DNA of 64,000 nucleotides from Struthio camelus (Eukaryota > Chordata > Aves > Struthioniformes > Struthionidae): contig NC_090954.1 in the NCBI RefSeq assembly GCF_040807025.1, positions 14,773,501-14,837,500 on the forward strand, given 5' to 3'. This document shows, piece after piece, positions 11,458 to 25,200 of the stretch. How positions within the stretch are numbered: the stretch's first letter is position 1; each line of letters starts with the position of its first letter. The notes beneath the pieces are model-generated. The model was not told the origin of the DNA, did not search any database, and saw only the letters and a list, made by a program, of their open reading frames with translations. Made by a program: the position numbers and the translations under genes.

Positions 11458-14400
11458 ATGACATGGGATTCTAAGGCTGTATTTCCGGTGTTCCAGAGTC
11501 AAAGATTAGTCTTAGTATTCTGAGAAAGACTGAAAATCAGAGAGGAGGTATTTGGAATTTACGTAATAGAAACCGCATTCAGTGAAGAAGGTTTTGCAAA
11601 TGATGTGAATCGTGTAGCACAGCTACATGACAAATCTCTGTAACTTAACTCATTCTCTGTGTGCAATTCAGATTTGAAAAATTACGCTGGAATCTTGTTA
11701 GAGATTATTAAAACTTTCAAGTGGTTTGTTTGTAGTATTAAATATCCTTAATACATCCTTTCTTACAGTTCAGTATCCAGGAATAAGCCAAAGCTGAATA
11801 ACAGCCCCAGGATTTGGCCATTTTTTGTTCAAAATGTAACTGTTCAGAAAGATAATTCTGAATCAAATTCCCAGCTCTATCATGCTCTAAGACTTTATTG
11901 CTATTGCAGTCTAAATATTAACGTGAATTTTACTACTAGATTTATTTGTAATTGTTTCTAAATCCTGGATATAGTTTTGGATCTTAGTTGAAATTATGAA
12001 CAGATTTCTTCTTTGTTTCACCTTAAAAATAGGAAAAAAATACAAGAGCCAGTAAGAACAGGTACACAGGAGAATATCTAGCTTGCATAGGAAATGAACA
12101 CGCTATATATTAGTGCCTTAAAGACACTGTTGTCATCCTTTTCTACATCCTTTACCAAGTATAGCTCAACTGGACTTGAGTATCTGGCCCCTGATCTTCA
12201 TAAAGTAGCTTTGGAATGCAAGTTTGTAATACAGAGAAATAAACCTCAAATGTCAGGAAATTAAAATTTTATTCTCTTGCACTCACTACTTAAGACCCCA
12301 AACCAAGTTATTTGGTTTTACTGAGAGGGAAGGGTGTTATCTGTACAAGATGAAAGAAATGAAAGGCTGTGGAGAAAGTGTTACACATTTGAAGAATTCT
12401 TGCAAACAGTTATTCCTGGGTTCCAGTTATTCCTTGATCTATGTATTCTCATTGCTTCATTTAAAGAAATGCATCCCAACTAAATATATTTCCAATGACT
12501 GTACCAGTTTTCACATTTTAAATATCAAGAATAAATACCATAATCAGCAGTGGCTGTTCTGGAAGATCCAGTATGTTCATTATAGAGAGAGACGCTAAAT
12601 GAAATAAGTATAAAATATAATGCAGACAGTTCAGAGTTAGCATAAAGGATGAAATGTAGGCAAATGTTCGAGGAAATATTTTAAATGGGAAACAAAGTTA
12701 AGTTTGAAGTTTTGCTGTTTTGCTCATTATTTAAACTTTAGGAATAAAAACCTTCTGAGAAGAAGTTATGCACTAAAGCAGATGCTGTTCCCAGAAGGTG
12801 GCTGCATTGTTTTTTGGATCCTCACTATAAAAGCTCTTTTCATAAGTTATTGTTTGAACAATTCTTGAATGCATGTTCTTTGAAGTGGATTAATTTGTTA
12901 CAAAGAAAACATGTAGAATTAACAAGCTAATACTGTGTAAAGAACATGAGTTAGCACTACTTGAAAGCAGAGTTATCCCACATATACACAGGAAGGTATT
13001 TTTACATTATACATTCCATTTTCGGTATAAGAGAATCAAGAAAAGATCAGGAGGTGAAAGAAGGATAATGTCTGTGACTCAGACTGGACCTTGGATTTAG
13101 AAATGGTGATATTTTAAAATTAAACTGTAGTTTTCTATAGAAGAACAATTGAGCCCAAGTGCGTAATGAAACAGATGTGTAGCAAGGAAAGAGTATCAAA
13201 ATGCCTTTTGAATAGCCAACCCTCTCGAGCTGTTAGAAGAAGAGGGAACGACAAATGATTTTGCTTAAAGTAACATATGGTGATGAGCCTTTTCCTCTAA
13301 TATGTGGCTTAAAACCAAATATCTTCAATACAAATGTCTTCTAACTTTACAATAAGTGTGGTCAAGTAAACTATGGAAAACATATAAAGGATTTTCCTCC
13401 ATGTGCCTTCCTGTTTTCAGAGACTATTATTTTCCTTTTTCAAGACTCCTAAAGCACCTCTAAAATCTTTCTTTTCTTCTCAGTAACTCCTAAACTTCCA
13501 TCTCCTTCTCCACACATATATCTACTTCTCACCTTTTTATCCCATCACTAGCTAGCACTGTTCAGTGTTCTGAATGTTTGCCCCAGGAGCAAAGTCAGCA
13601 AAAGTATGATTGTAGTAACTCATATGTCACAAGATGGGGCAAGATAGCCCATCTTTTCCTGTAGCAAAGAGCAGAACACAAAGGTAAAAATAAATCTGTT
13701 CCTATACAATTTAAGTAAACGTCCTTTAGATTTTCAGGTCATGAATTCTATAACATCATTTGTCTTATGAGGTTTGTTTTAACAAATTCAGTGTAATTTC
13801 AATGCGACTACCCCAGTTCACAGCAGTTGGCCCACTGTACCTCAAGAAGCTTTGAAGATACCAGAAGGATCATGAATTACAGCTGTAAATGCTCAGGCTA
13901 TTTTCTTACCTCATTTAATGTAGAGATGATAAAGTGGAGGCTCTGGTAGCTGACTGTACTGAAACCTTATCCCAGTAGAAACAGCAACTTCGTATTTTCT
14001 GTAAGAAAACATACAAAATTTGTTACTACATTAAAAAAGACTCTTCTTAGCATTTTTTCTTTCTGGCTTCGGTGAGAAATTTTATTTTTAAGCCCTGAAA
14101 TCTCTGAATGTGTTCATAAGATTTTTTTTTTCCTAATGAATTCAAAGAATAAAAATGTCATAGATTACGTATGAATGATTATAGCTTTATTATTCCACCT
14201 TAACTTCAACAAGCAAGGGATTTAATGTATAAAGACATTATCAGCAGTCTCCTTTCAGCACCTCATCATTTAAAAACAAAATTGACTTAATGGGCTAGAT
14301 GAAAGATGCTGCTTCCGATTAGGGAGGAGGGAGTCATTGAAAAGCATGCTGGTGGAATTTAGGCTCTTCTGAAATAATGGCATTCAGCAAGCAATATTAG

Positions 14401-17301
14401 TGCTTAAATCCAATAAGAAATAAGAGGCAGATGGATGCAATAATTCAGGTCAACATGCATATAGAAGCTGTATGGCATTTTGGCAAATGTGCAGTTTGGT
14501 ACAGTTTCAACTATTCTAGCAGCTTGTGCACATTAAGCAATCATAAAAACAAGACCCATCTCCAGTAATGAACCATGTCTATGGCCACAGAAATGTCTAT
14601 CAGTAATCAGCTACACCTCTAAATATAAAGGAAAAAAATTAAACACATCTAAGGCATTTGCTGAAAAGCAAAACAAAACTTATTACATTACTACTTAGGA
14701 AACATTGTGGAATTTTAAAATACTAGAGAATGGTTTACACTGCAAATATGTAGAAAACCTACTAAATTATTTTCCTACTGAGCTGTTCCTTGTCAAAAAA
14801 TTACTGGTTAATACCTGTTACTAGAAAACATTTCTGCAAATAACACCTAATGTTTCAAGATTCCAACTTGGCCTGCTCAGCTTACTGGAGGAGGCTCCCT
14901 TGGGAAGGGAATATCGCTGACTTTCCGGCCATTCTAAACACCTTTAACACCAGACCAAAATAAATAAACAAACAAATAAAGGATGATTTTGTTTTGCCGT
15001 AATGTAAAATCAACAAAACAGTTTCCAGATCTTGAACCAAAGCTACAGAAAAATGACAAATGCATTCTTCATTTCAGTTTTGAGCAGTATCTGGTTCAGC
15101 CAGCTAAAACGTTTTTCAGGATGTTTACAGAGATCTTATAACTGGATTGCAATCCTTAAGCAAGACCTTCAGCCTGGGTATTGTTTTCGCTGATCAAATT
15201 CTTGAGGAGGACACACGTACATCTGTAGATAGCTGCTTTCTTGGAGAGGTCCCCCTCATAAGCAAATATGACTCCACAGGGAGATGCTAGAATTCATCAT
15301 CTTTAAAATTACTTCAAAGGACAAGTTTTAACACTACAGCAGGATTCTTGTCTGCCTCTTCCCAACTTTAAACATAATATATCTCTTCAGAGTGATTAGG
15401 CAATCATCTTCTGAGCAAAATGTAACTTTCGGATGTTTCTACAGGACTGATAGGAAACCTCAGGATGTTGTTCCACAGCACTTAAGGCTGATCTAAATCA
15501 GCGCTGCCATAATTCTGTCTTGCTCTGGCTGCACATTCCTGCTCCTTTTCCCTGATGCCAGCTGTCATCATTGGTGAATTATGACACGGAGAAATTCAGG
15601 AGCTAAATTAGCAGGAAATGTTTACTTTTGGCAGGGAGGGAGATTATTTCTCTGTGATTTTAACTCTTTCAGCTGACACAATGCACAAACAACACAAAGG
15701 AATAGGCTGCTTGCCCAGAAACAAGTGTATAAAGTGGAACTGCAGCAACACTAACTTGCAGTCTTCCACGACTGTACGCTTAGTGCTTGGCTCCTTATTA
15801 GCTGAAAAACATATGTACATAATCAGCTAGAGAAACAGGCAAGCTCTACAGAAACATTTTAAGGAAAACAGTGTATGTAACTCTTTTTGACCACTGGGCA
15901 CAGAAACAATCAAGCATTTTGGGATGATAGTGGGTTTAGGGTGAATTTCCACAGACCTGAGCAATCCTGTGAGTTACCAGCAACATATGAGATACCTTTT
16001 TAAAAACACCTCAGAAGGCTAATAGGCATGCTGTCAAAAGTGTTCACCTGTCCAGATTAAATTTGAGAGGTAATATGATGGAATGATGCAGGAAAAAGTT
16101 GAGGATGTGATGGAATGGATTCATGGTCAACGCCGTTTTCCAGTTTTTCAGCAGAAGGGGAGAGTTTGAAAGAGAGCAGGGGTTAAAATGAATTCTGCCC
16201 TTTGCTCATTTTTTGTGCTCCAGCCAAGTGTCCACTTTTTAATACCTGGTTAAAGGTTTCCTACTGCTGCTTATGGCCTGGACCACCTGTTCCCATAGCA
16301 CGCTCAGATCAGCAGGTTTTGGCAACACCACTGCATGAGAGAGTTTTAAAAAATACTAGTTCAACAGCAGACATTTGGGGTGAGCAGTCTAACCTTGTGA
16401 TTCGATTGCTATAGATTTGCATTATTAAAAGGATATAGGTGATTATAAAAGGAGATTCCTCCAAAGTGTCTCCTTTCTACTAGCTTTCAAATGAAAAAAT
16501 GCATGGATGTAACTAGAAAAGAAAGAAGGAAAAATATTAAATAAATTTGACTGCATGTAAAGCTTGTGGACGTGAAGGAGAAGGGCCTTGGAAGAAAAGC
16601 CTAAATTGTATTTGCAACATGACCATTTGCAGAGGATGTAGATCATAATTTGTGGAGTTAAAGGACTGTGAATGACACTAAATTAAGAGAAGTAAGAGGC
16701 AAGATGTCTATTGATAGATGAGAATGGGAAGAGCAGATGATAAATTCTCTTTTACAAAGAGGCAAATGAGTAGTGTATAAGAGAACAAAGATCAGGGGGG
16801 AAAGAGAAGGTAAAGTGATAGATGGCCAGCAGATTGAATAGGCAGGTTCGTTAGATAAATAATCCTGGAGTGCCAGTTTTGAAAGCTCTCTGAATTATAA
16901 ATTTTAAATCAACCTTCACATCTGGTCTGTGACAAAACATTGTTATCCATGGCTATAGAGTCATATCTGAAGGAAAATATTCTCAAAGACAATTATATGC
17001 CTTTTATATTTAGCTTTTTCATCCGCAGAAAAAGAAAAAAGAAACTTTTTTACCAACAAAGCTGAAGCTGTTTGTTTGTTTGTTTTAAATAAACTTCCTC
17101 TCGTTGCTCATAGACTCTGCAAATAGTTCACATCTCAAGCAGTGAAGTAATGCTGCCATCCCAGGAGGTGAGAAGAAAGAGGAGGTCCTCCTCTTTCTGA
17201 AGGGAAGAGCCTTTGATTCACTCTAGTCATAGCAGCAGGCTCGCACCTCTACCACAGCAATATTCACTTGAATCTTTCATGGAGAAAATACTGTAGAAAT
17301 G

Positions 17302-17574
17302 GTAGAAACTATTTTTTTCTGTTCCTTACTAGGAACAAGCATTAGAGTAAGTTAGTCTTCTGAGACAGATTTCTTATGTTACTGATGTTTCTTGATGAAA
17401 ATAGAATGACTATAATACTATGCTCTTTGACTGAGGTGCAGCTGCAACATGTTTATTTTGTTGCCCCACTATAGAGGAGTGAGATCTTCTAACGCTGCCT
17501 TTCCCTTGATTTGCATCCCTCCACCAATACTGAGTACCTGCCTATTTCCTACACTTTTTGACATCTTCAGGCTC
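17302..17574. repeat. Direct repeat copy A (about 270 bp)
   Basis: This segment, from GTAGAAACT to GACATCTTCAG, recurs at 18698-18964 in the same orientation. Identity is about 97% by eye over the last 100 bp and lower upstream, where copy B lacks about 10 bp. The minus strand of copy A is open and includes MSKSVGNRQVLSIGGGMQ, ending with a stop at about 17,469. I do not recognise the peptide. The pair could be a local duplication or two insertions of an unnamed repeat. Confidence 0.85.
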
Positions 17575-18697
17575 TCAGCACTGCAGTGTTCTTTGACATT
17601 CAATCCACAAGGGCATTTTCCTACACAGGACAGCATAATACAAGTGAATCCCAGCCTTTTAAACAAATAATACTAGATCTCACCATTTCTTCCACTCTAT
17701 CTGAAAAGACAAGATTTTTGCATACTTTCACAGTTTGAAAGAAAATGCACAACCTCATCCGGTCTGAGTCTACAGCATGTTTCCTGATGAAGTGAGAAGT
17801 TTTCTTGGGTAGAAGTAGTTTTGTCTGAAAAGATGCGATACTTCTTAGCTAAGAGATATGCTAGTTCTGGAACTAGAAGAGGGGTTGAGACACTTGGATT
17901 AAAAAGGCAGCTCTTTGTATGAAGCGGTTCAGGAAAGTTAAAAGAGGTGAACCGTGAAAAAGAAGAAGGTTCTTTAAGAGCCAGCTTGTGCCTTGCCACA
18001 GCTGGCACAGATCTAGAGCTAATAAAGCCCAACTATCCTCTTGCCGATTCAGTCAGGTGTCTCTGCTTGGAGACTTCGGGTCACTAAAGTCCATCACAGC
18101 TGGACATGCACAGAGCTGCTCAGATCCATAAAGCTCAGCAGTTTCATAACTATTCATATTAACTGTTTCTTCATAAGGCTTTGAAGCTGTTGTAGCTCCA
18201 GTCTTTCATTATCCATGGTGACTTGCAATCCAGAAGATAAATGAGAGTTGGCACAGTTAAAACAAAGAAAAACTTTTAATCTTAGTCAAAGCAGAAGTCT
18301 GTTTTCAGAAGAGATGCAAGGGAATTGACTAACACAACATAAACCTAAATGAGTATCACAGTAATATCCCTCCTACTTCAAATACACACCTTCCTTCCTG
18401 ATTATGCTTGTGTAAGTGCCATCACATTTTCTTTTTTAGATTTCCCCATCCTTGTGAAGTGGATATAAAGAGATATTGCTGAATTTAAGAGAAATTATTG
18501 AAAGACGTTTTGATTCCCTAAAACTCAACTGAAAATAATGAGTCCCCTGTTTCTTTCTCATACAGGATTGAGCCCTTTGTGGCCAAGTGCCTTTGCAGTG
18601 TCTTGCCACTTAGCATATATCAGTACAGAGCTAAGAGCTAAAAATCAGTCCTATTTTCTGTTAAGAAAATATACTAAATTGTACTACTTGTTAAGCT
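17575..18697. other. Spacer between the two direct repeats
   Basis: About 1.1 kb of sequence lies between the copies. A 111-codon open frame on the minus strand (18032-17697) has no recognisable domain. I see no terminal repeats, target-site duplications or reverse-transcriptase-like sequence that would make this an LTR element. Confidence 0.5.
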
Positions 18698-18964
18698 GTA
18701 GAAACTGTTCTTTTCCGTTCCTTACTAGGAACAAGCATTAGAGTCTTCAGAGAGACAGATTTGTTTTGTTATTGATATTTCTTGATGAAAATAGAATGAC
18801 TAAAATACTGTGTTCTTTGACTGAGGTGCAGCTGAAACCTGTTTATTTTGTTTGCCCCACTATAGAGGAGCGAGATCTTCTAACGCTGCCTTTCCCTTGG
18901 TTTGCATCCCTCCACCAATACTGAGTACGTGCCTATTTCCTACACTTTTTGACATCATCAAGCT
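18698..18964. repeat. Direct repeat copy B (about 270 bp)
   Basis: This is the second copy of the repeat at 17302-17574, about 1.4 kb downstream in the same orientation. Its minus strand is open and continues to the right beyond the repeat (19198-18860, 112 codons). The part inside the repeat reads MSKSVGNRHVLSIGGG, with several amino-acid changes against copy A. An AATAAA hexamer lies just past the stop on the minus strand, so a decayed 3' gene end or retrocopy is possible. I cannot name a family. Confidence 0.85.
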
Positions 18965-19236
18965 GGCGACTGTCTCATCCAATTTGCAGGAGAAAACCAA
19001 GGTGCTGGCAAGGCTTTCCTGAATGGTAAATATCATCACGGAGTGTGTAACAGCTGAGAATGTTGCCTGTAGCATCTGCCCACATGCTGCTGGACTCTCT
19101 GGCACAGCCACAATCTTTCTGCTGGCAGGAAATTTAAAAAAAAAATCAGCTGTAAATGCAATTAACCCTTTCTTTAACAAAGACAAGAATATCACCATAT
19201 CTATTTAAAAAAATAAGAATAATTTGAGAAATTCAC

Positions 19237-19272
19237 TTATGCTACCCACATGATATCATGTGGGTAGCATAA
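19237..19272. repeat. Perfect 36-bp palindrome without a spacer
   Basis: TTATGCTACCCACATGAT (19237-19254) is followed directly by its exact reverse complement ATCATGTGGGTAGCATAA (19255-19272), with the centre at GATATC. Perfection over 18-bp arms with no loop is rare in unique DNA. I see no gene or repeat family attached to it. Confidence 0.95.
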
Positions 19273-22200
19273 TCATGATACAGTAACTGAGAAAGAAATT
19301 CTGTCAAATTTCATGTGGTTACTGTTGCTTGGGAAACCACTTCCTTGGTAACTAAAATACATTCTCAGCACGTCTCAATATCAATTTTTCTCAAGCTCTG
19401 AGACGCAGAAACCTGCAGTATGGTGTGAAGAGAAAAAAAAAAAACTCAAAAAACAATAACAAAATCAACCTGAAGGAAAAAGGAGAGAATGAGCAAAAGA
19501 TTTATTGCTGCTGCAGTTTCAAATACATCTAAATGAAAAATAACAATTGAAAATATATCTAGAATTTGTTTTTAACATTGTTTGGAGAGAAATTGTTGAT
19601 ACACGTCAATACATGTGTCTTGAATCATAATTGAGCATGAGGTTGGAGTTAGGTGCTTGTGTGATTCTGAAGTACTGACCCTGAGCAGAACACAGAAAGT
19701 TAATTGCAGCTGGTATTTTCTCCTTTGTGTTCCACAATTTGCCATGGCTTTTATTGCTGAACCCACCCTATATTAAATTCAGCTTCCATCCTAACATCTG
19801 TTAAGAATAATTTCTTCATATAAAATAATTTCCAAAGAAAACCATTATAGGGCGAAGAGAGTGTAAACCACAGGGCCCTTGCACAGACTGCTTCAGAAGC
19901 AGGCTCTGGGAAGCCCTGACGCCCTCTCAATGACAGTTTCACTGTCATCATTGCTAAAAACATGTTGATCTTTCTTTTTTGAAATATGTATTTGGTGTGT
20001 TTGCATTGAATGCAAGGTTTTTGTCTATTCATCCTTTCATACTAAAACCTTACCTTCTACTTACCAGGACCTCCAATTTCTCTCCGACAACCAGGGCCAC
20101 GCAAGCAGCGCGGCATGTCAGTTGTTCCTGGACAACATAAAAGAAACTTAAATTTATATCAAAAAAAGGGGAGGAGTGGTCTAGTGATAGCATTAGCCCT
20201 ATTTGTTTTCATTTTTAATTTTTCTAGGCTTTCTGTTGGAGTTATTGATGGGAAAATCCCCCAGCCCAAATTGGGTGAAACAGAGAGAGACAAACAGAAA
20301 CAGAAGCACTAAATTCATGCCAGATTAGGTGTTCTATGCATTATTCTTAAAATGCAAACCAGACTCAACAATATGTAAATATGTATATGGGAAAGGTATC
20401 TCTGCACAGATGGAAATGTTTAGGATGGCAATAGCAGGCAGCAGGACCTCTCTCCTGCTCCCGCTTGTACTAACTGCTTTAAGACTGAGTGCCTCTCAGC
20501 GAGCATGGATAAATAAGTAATGACGCTATACAATTAATTTAAATCACCTATGTTTGTAATCTGTAACAAAGAACTCTTTTTGTATGTGCGTGTGTGAGTA
20601 CAGGCATCTATATCTGTACATAGTCACAAATACGCACTCCTGCTTATGCAAGGAGGTTAGTAAGTCTTTCTGTTACTTTGTTGCAGACAAACTAATTTAC
20701 TTGCAGAAGTTCTTTTTGTTCTCGTAAGGAGGAACATCATCCAAAACCATTAATAGTGTCATTTTCACACCTTTAGTTCAAGCATGCCTTCCACCCACGC
20801 TCCACATGGTGGAGGATATATGTAAGCCACAGCTCTTCCAGCAATTCAGCAACTTACCAAGTCAATGAAAACATTTAGTGTTAAGCTGCAATAATACATT
20901 CATCTGTTTCCTAGTGTTGTTTCCTGGATTAAATATGGGAACAAACTAAGAAAACTGACTACCTAAGACTAGACTTCAAAGTTTGTTCTCTGGAAGTACA
21001 GCAGTTTGCATGACATCTGCAGTATAATAAATGTATGGCGAGGGGGAGAGGGCAGGAGGGTTAGTCTTCACGTTCTGGTTACTAGGAAAGAGATGATGGA
21101 GGGACACAACAGATTTGTATGACAGTAATGAAAAGGATAGTGACTCTTTCTGTGATGACTGCCTATGTCAGCACTAGTTTCTCATGAAGTATAATGTCTT
21201 AATTTGGAAAAATAAATGAGAATGTCAAGAAGAATTGGGCTGATAGTATATGGGCTACTATTCCCAGGTACTTGAAATATTTCTTCAGCATATGTTTATG
21301 GTACTTCAAGAATGAAAAATGACAGTGGGAAATGCCAAGTCTTCCACATTGCTGAGATAGCATTTAAAATGTTTTGGCAGTACTCCTTTCCCTCCCTGCA
21401 GAAGTTTAATTACTCTATCCAAAAGCACCAAGTAGCTGTTGGTATCAAAATTATTCAACTACAGATGCTGTGAAAGCTCTAGCCCCTAATGTGAAGTGTA
21501 GGCCTTCTGATGTAGGATAATTGTTACCAAATTACTCTTCAGTGAAAAGAAGGAGGTTACATATATATAAATAAGAGAGAGAGAGAGTGTGTGTGTGTGT
21601 GTATATATACATATATATATATATGTAAGTGTGTGTGTGTGTATGTGTATATATATATGTTTATGGAATAGGGATAATTCAGGCTTTCTGATTCTTAATT
21701 TTTTGGTTATTTTATAGGCTTGCAAGGACTGAATTGAATACTCAAGAAATGCATGTGTAAAAGTTTCTTCATTCTTCTCCTGTCAGCACTCCTGGACTCT
21801 AGTTTGAATTTAAATCCTGCAGCCAGACTCTCAAATCTCTCCTGCCTTGGGGTGGATGAAATAAAAATACTTGAGTATGTCAAGTTTCTTTGTAAAAGTT
21901 TATCACTATGATTTCACTTGTAAAATTTGTGTCTTGTGGGATAATTGTGCATCCTTGAGACCACCTTCATATAATAATATATTAATATGTAGTGTAGATT
22001 TCCATAATCACTTCCAAGCTACTTCTGTGTCTGCTGAGGTTATTGAAAATTTTATTTTTGAAGCCATGGTCAAAAAATGTTAAGGCTTAATATTAAACAC
22101 ATGAAAATAACCAACCCTTGTCACAGGATGTTAGACTTGCATATTGCATGTACAGGGGAGAACACCTCCACAGCCTTTTTCAGTGAGCACAGAATAAAAC

Positions 22201-25200
22201 CAAAGAAACTACAGTACTTCACATTATCAGTTCCTAACTCATAATAAAGACTTATGAGCTACCGATAGCTAGAGAGGCTAAGCTATTGGCGAAAAAAGTT
22301 CGTGAAGCATAGAAAATGCAAAATTCAGGTAGAAATCTTGGTCCCAGGCTTTGCTAAGCCATTGTCTCTCAAGGTTACTGTAATAAAGTCGCTTTTATAA
22401 CCTGCTTTATGGGTTAAGAAACAAAGGTGACAACAGTTATCTGTGTAATAGTGCATCATACTGGCTGGTACTGAAGTGGCTGGACATTTCAACTTCGCAG
22501 TGATTTGAAAATTCACTTTTAGAGAAGCATTTTATTGGATATCAGAAGCCTTCTGCATGTACTTTCTAATGTCTTTCAGTCTAGTATTTCAATAAAAATG
22601 AAAAATTTCTATCTTCTAGGCTGCAAAAATTCATAGACCTTGAGCCAAATCAAGACTGCATTTTCAAAGTGTGCATACATTGACATTTAGAATTCCCTGT
22701 CTCCGAATATCAGCAAAATGAGAACCTGACAATTTCACTAGAACTACATTCTCATTTTCTCTGAGTAGTATCTTTAAGAGTAGCCCATCTAATTTCAGTG
22801 TCAGTACTTACTAGAAACGGTTAATTTCAGACAAAGAATAATTTAAAAGATGTTAGAAGGTTGATTGAAAAACGTCACTCCCGTATTGTCTCACATAGCT
22901 TAGTTTAGAATCAGATTTTCTCTCTCTCTGTCACTCTCCCTTTCAATAGGTAGATAGTCCTGTTTCTTACACATTACTAGCTTGATTCAAGCAAATCTCT
23001 CTATCTTTTAAAAAGTCAGTGTTTGTATTTTTAATTTCTCAGAGGATTCGGTTTTGTCTACAGTCCTTGGAATGGAGTTGAGATCATTATTCTTGCCTTC
23101 CAAACATCCATTTGCAGGCACATCTACCCGAAAGATGTTTTCTATGATTTTTTAAATATACATTTGCCATAAATCTGAGGGAGAAGTTCTTTTAACATAG
23201 AGTAAATAAACAAATTAGAATTTATCTTTTAACATGGTGCAAATCAGCATATTAATTTGTTACCTCAGTGTGCAAGAAAGACTGCACAGTTTCTTTGGCA
23301 CAAATATGACCAAACCCATTTCCAGTAAGGTTTCATTGCAGAATTTTTAATATCCTTCTGCACCTGCCTGTGAAGCTTTGCAGAGCATAATATGCTGCAG
23401 GAAATACTGCTCCTCAGTATTAGGATATGCTGATAAATTTTCAAAAGAAAGATTTTTTTAAAAAAGGAAGTGGCATTTTTGCATGGAGACATACCAACTG
23501 AGGAGGGTTATTCAGAGAAAAGCTGCACTAGAATAGTTGAGAATCCTAGTGAGAGTGAGGATTTGAGCAGACCAGGGACAAGTAACCGACTCTTTTGTGC
23601 CTCTGGTGGAAGTGCTAGTCACTAGGATATTGGTATTCTGTGCCACTTCCCATACGTCTTTAAATATTCATCAAACTAATGAAGGGTGATTTGGAACATT
23701 GCCCGTGACATTAACAAATCAGGAGGAACAACATCTCGATCCTCAGCCTCCCAGCAGCTATTCCATTGTTACTCTCTCCGATGTTTTCACAAACTTAATT
23801 TGCACGGTCTTAATTTGTTTCAGTGCAGAATAAAGAACAAATGTCAAAGCCTTGCAATTTCAGCAGAGCTTCCATTTTCCAGCCAGCCTTCCCTACCATT
23901 TCTAAAGACTTTTCCTATTCCCCAGAGGAGTCACATTCTCATAGACACAACCCAAACACAGTCCTATGGCGCACGCGTTTCCCCTAACTAGGTTAAACAA
24001 GCAAGTCATTTATCTGAAGGCTAGTGAGAACTTGCTCTACAGTTATAGGGAACTCAAGCAAAATCAGCTCCAAATGACTTGCAGAGGAGCACACTATATC
24101 ATTTGAGCCAAAACAAGACCCCCATCTTTCCAAAAGCACTTCTTAACCCCAGTCAAGGAGTCACAGGTAGCACCTTTAAGACTTTAGGAAAAGTCACAGG
24201 GGAAAATCCGAAGAGCATCGCTAGGCAGAGGAGCAACTGTTACAGTGGCAAAGCAGGGGTCTTCCAAAGAAATGTCCACAGAGTTTTAGTAGGACTTTCA
24301 CTACCTTCAGCTCTGTTGACACTTGCCCCTCACCATTAGGCTACATCATTTCCTATCAAGCCTCTCTCTTAAAATCTCCTTTTTAGTTTCCTTTGGTTTT
24401 CTTTCCATTTAAGAGCACTTTTTGCTTCCCTCATTTGTAAGCTTAGGCATTAAAAAATAAAATAAGTGTAGTTACTATCGTTCTGCCCACTGTCCTTGTG
24501 GTTTTCCTCCACTATTCTATCCACTGTCACGGAGAACATGCTTATTAGTAAGTAATAATTAGTTTTCCTACTGTTGCTAACTGAAGTGCAAGCGTATCGG
24601 TGGCACCATTAGGAGTCAGTTTTACCAAAAATAGTCATGTCAAATTAGCTAAAAGCATTCCAGACAAAATGGTTTCACTTTTGATGAACAACAATTTTCA
24701 CTCCAATTGGCACAGCATATACTAGGCTTATCCATCTAGGCATTTCTGTCTTCTCTATCTTAGTTGCCATTACGGTCACATACTCATTCTCTCCAAGATC
24801 TCTTCAATGTGTATTTATATCAGCATAATTTCGTATGAATGGTAGCTCAGACCATCACATATTATCAAATTACTTTCTAAAGCAAATACTGTAAAGCTAA
24901 TTCTAATAAGGCTGCTGCTTCCAAATCTTCTATCTACCATTAGTTTATTTGCTTTTTCTTCTCCAGCTTCCAAAATAACCATCTATAGGAGAGCACTCAT
25001 ATAGGTGAACATGTTTATGATATTTTTATTAATACTTCTAACACAACAAATCACTTAATATATAAGGAGAGTCAATGATCTTTGGTGTCACATTTTAAAA
25101 CTTCAGCGGCACAAATATCCAAGCTAGGAAAAGACAGAGATGAAAGGGAGATAGAATAGGGATCTATAAAATGAATTGTGATATGGAAAAGCTTAATACC

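Larger units (their letters stand above)
6495..17301. other. Intergenic, microsatellites only
   Basis: This is about 10.8 kb of AT-rich sequence in which I recognise no exon, RNA gene or transposon. It holds a CA run (9,849-9,864), an AAG run (11,435-11,457), an AAAT/AAAC-type simple repeat (about 14,958-14,980) and a GTTT run (about 17,068-17,084). Open frames reach 105 codons at most (10416-10733 plus) and have no family resemblance. Confidence 0.55.
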
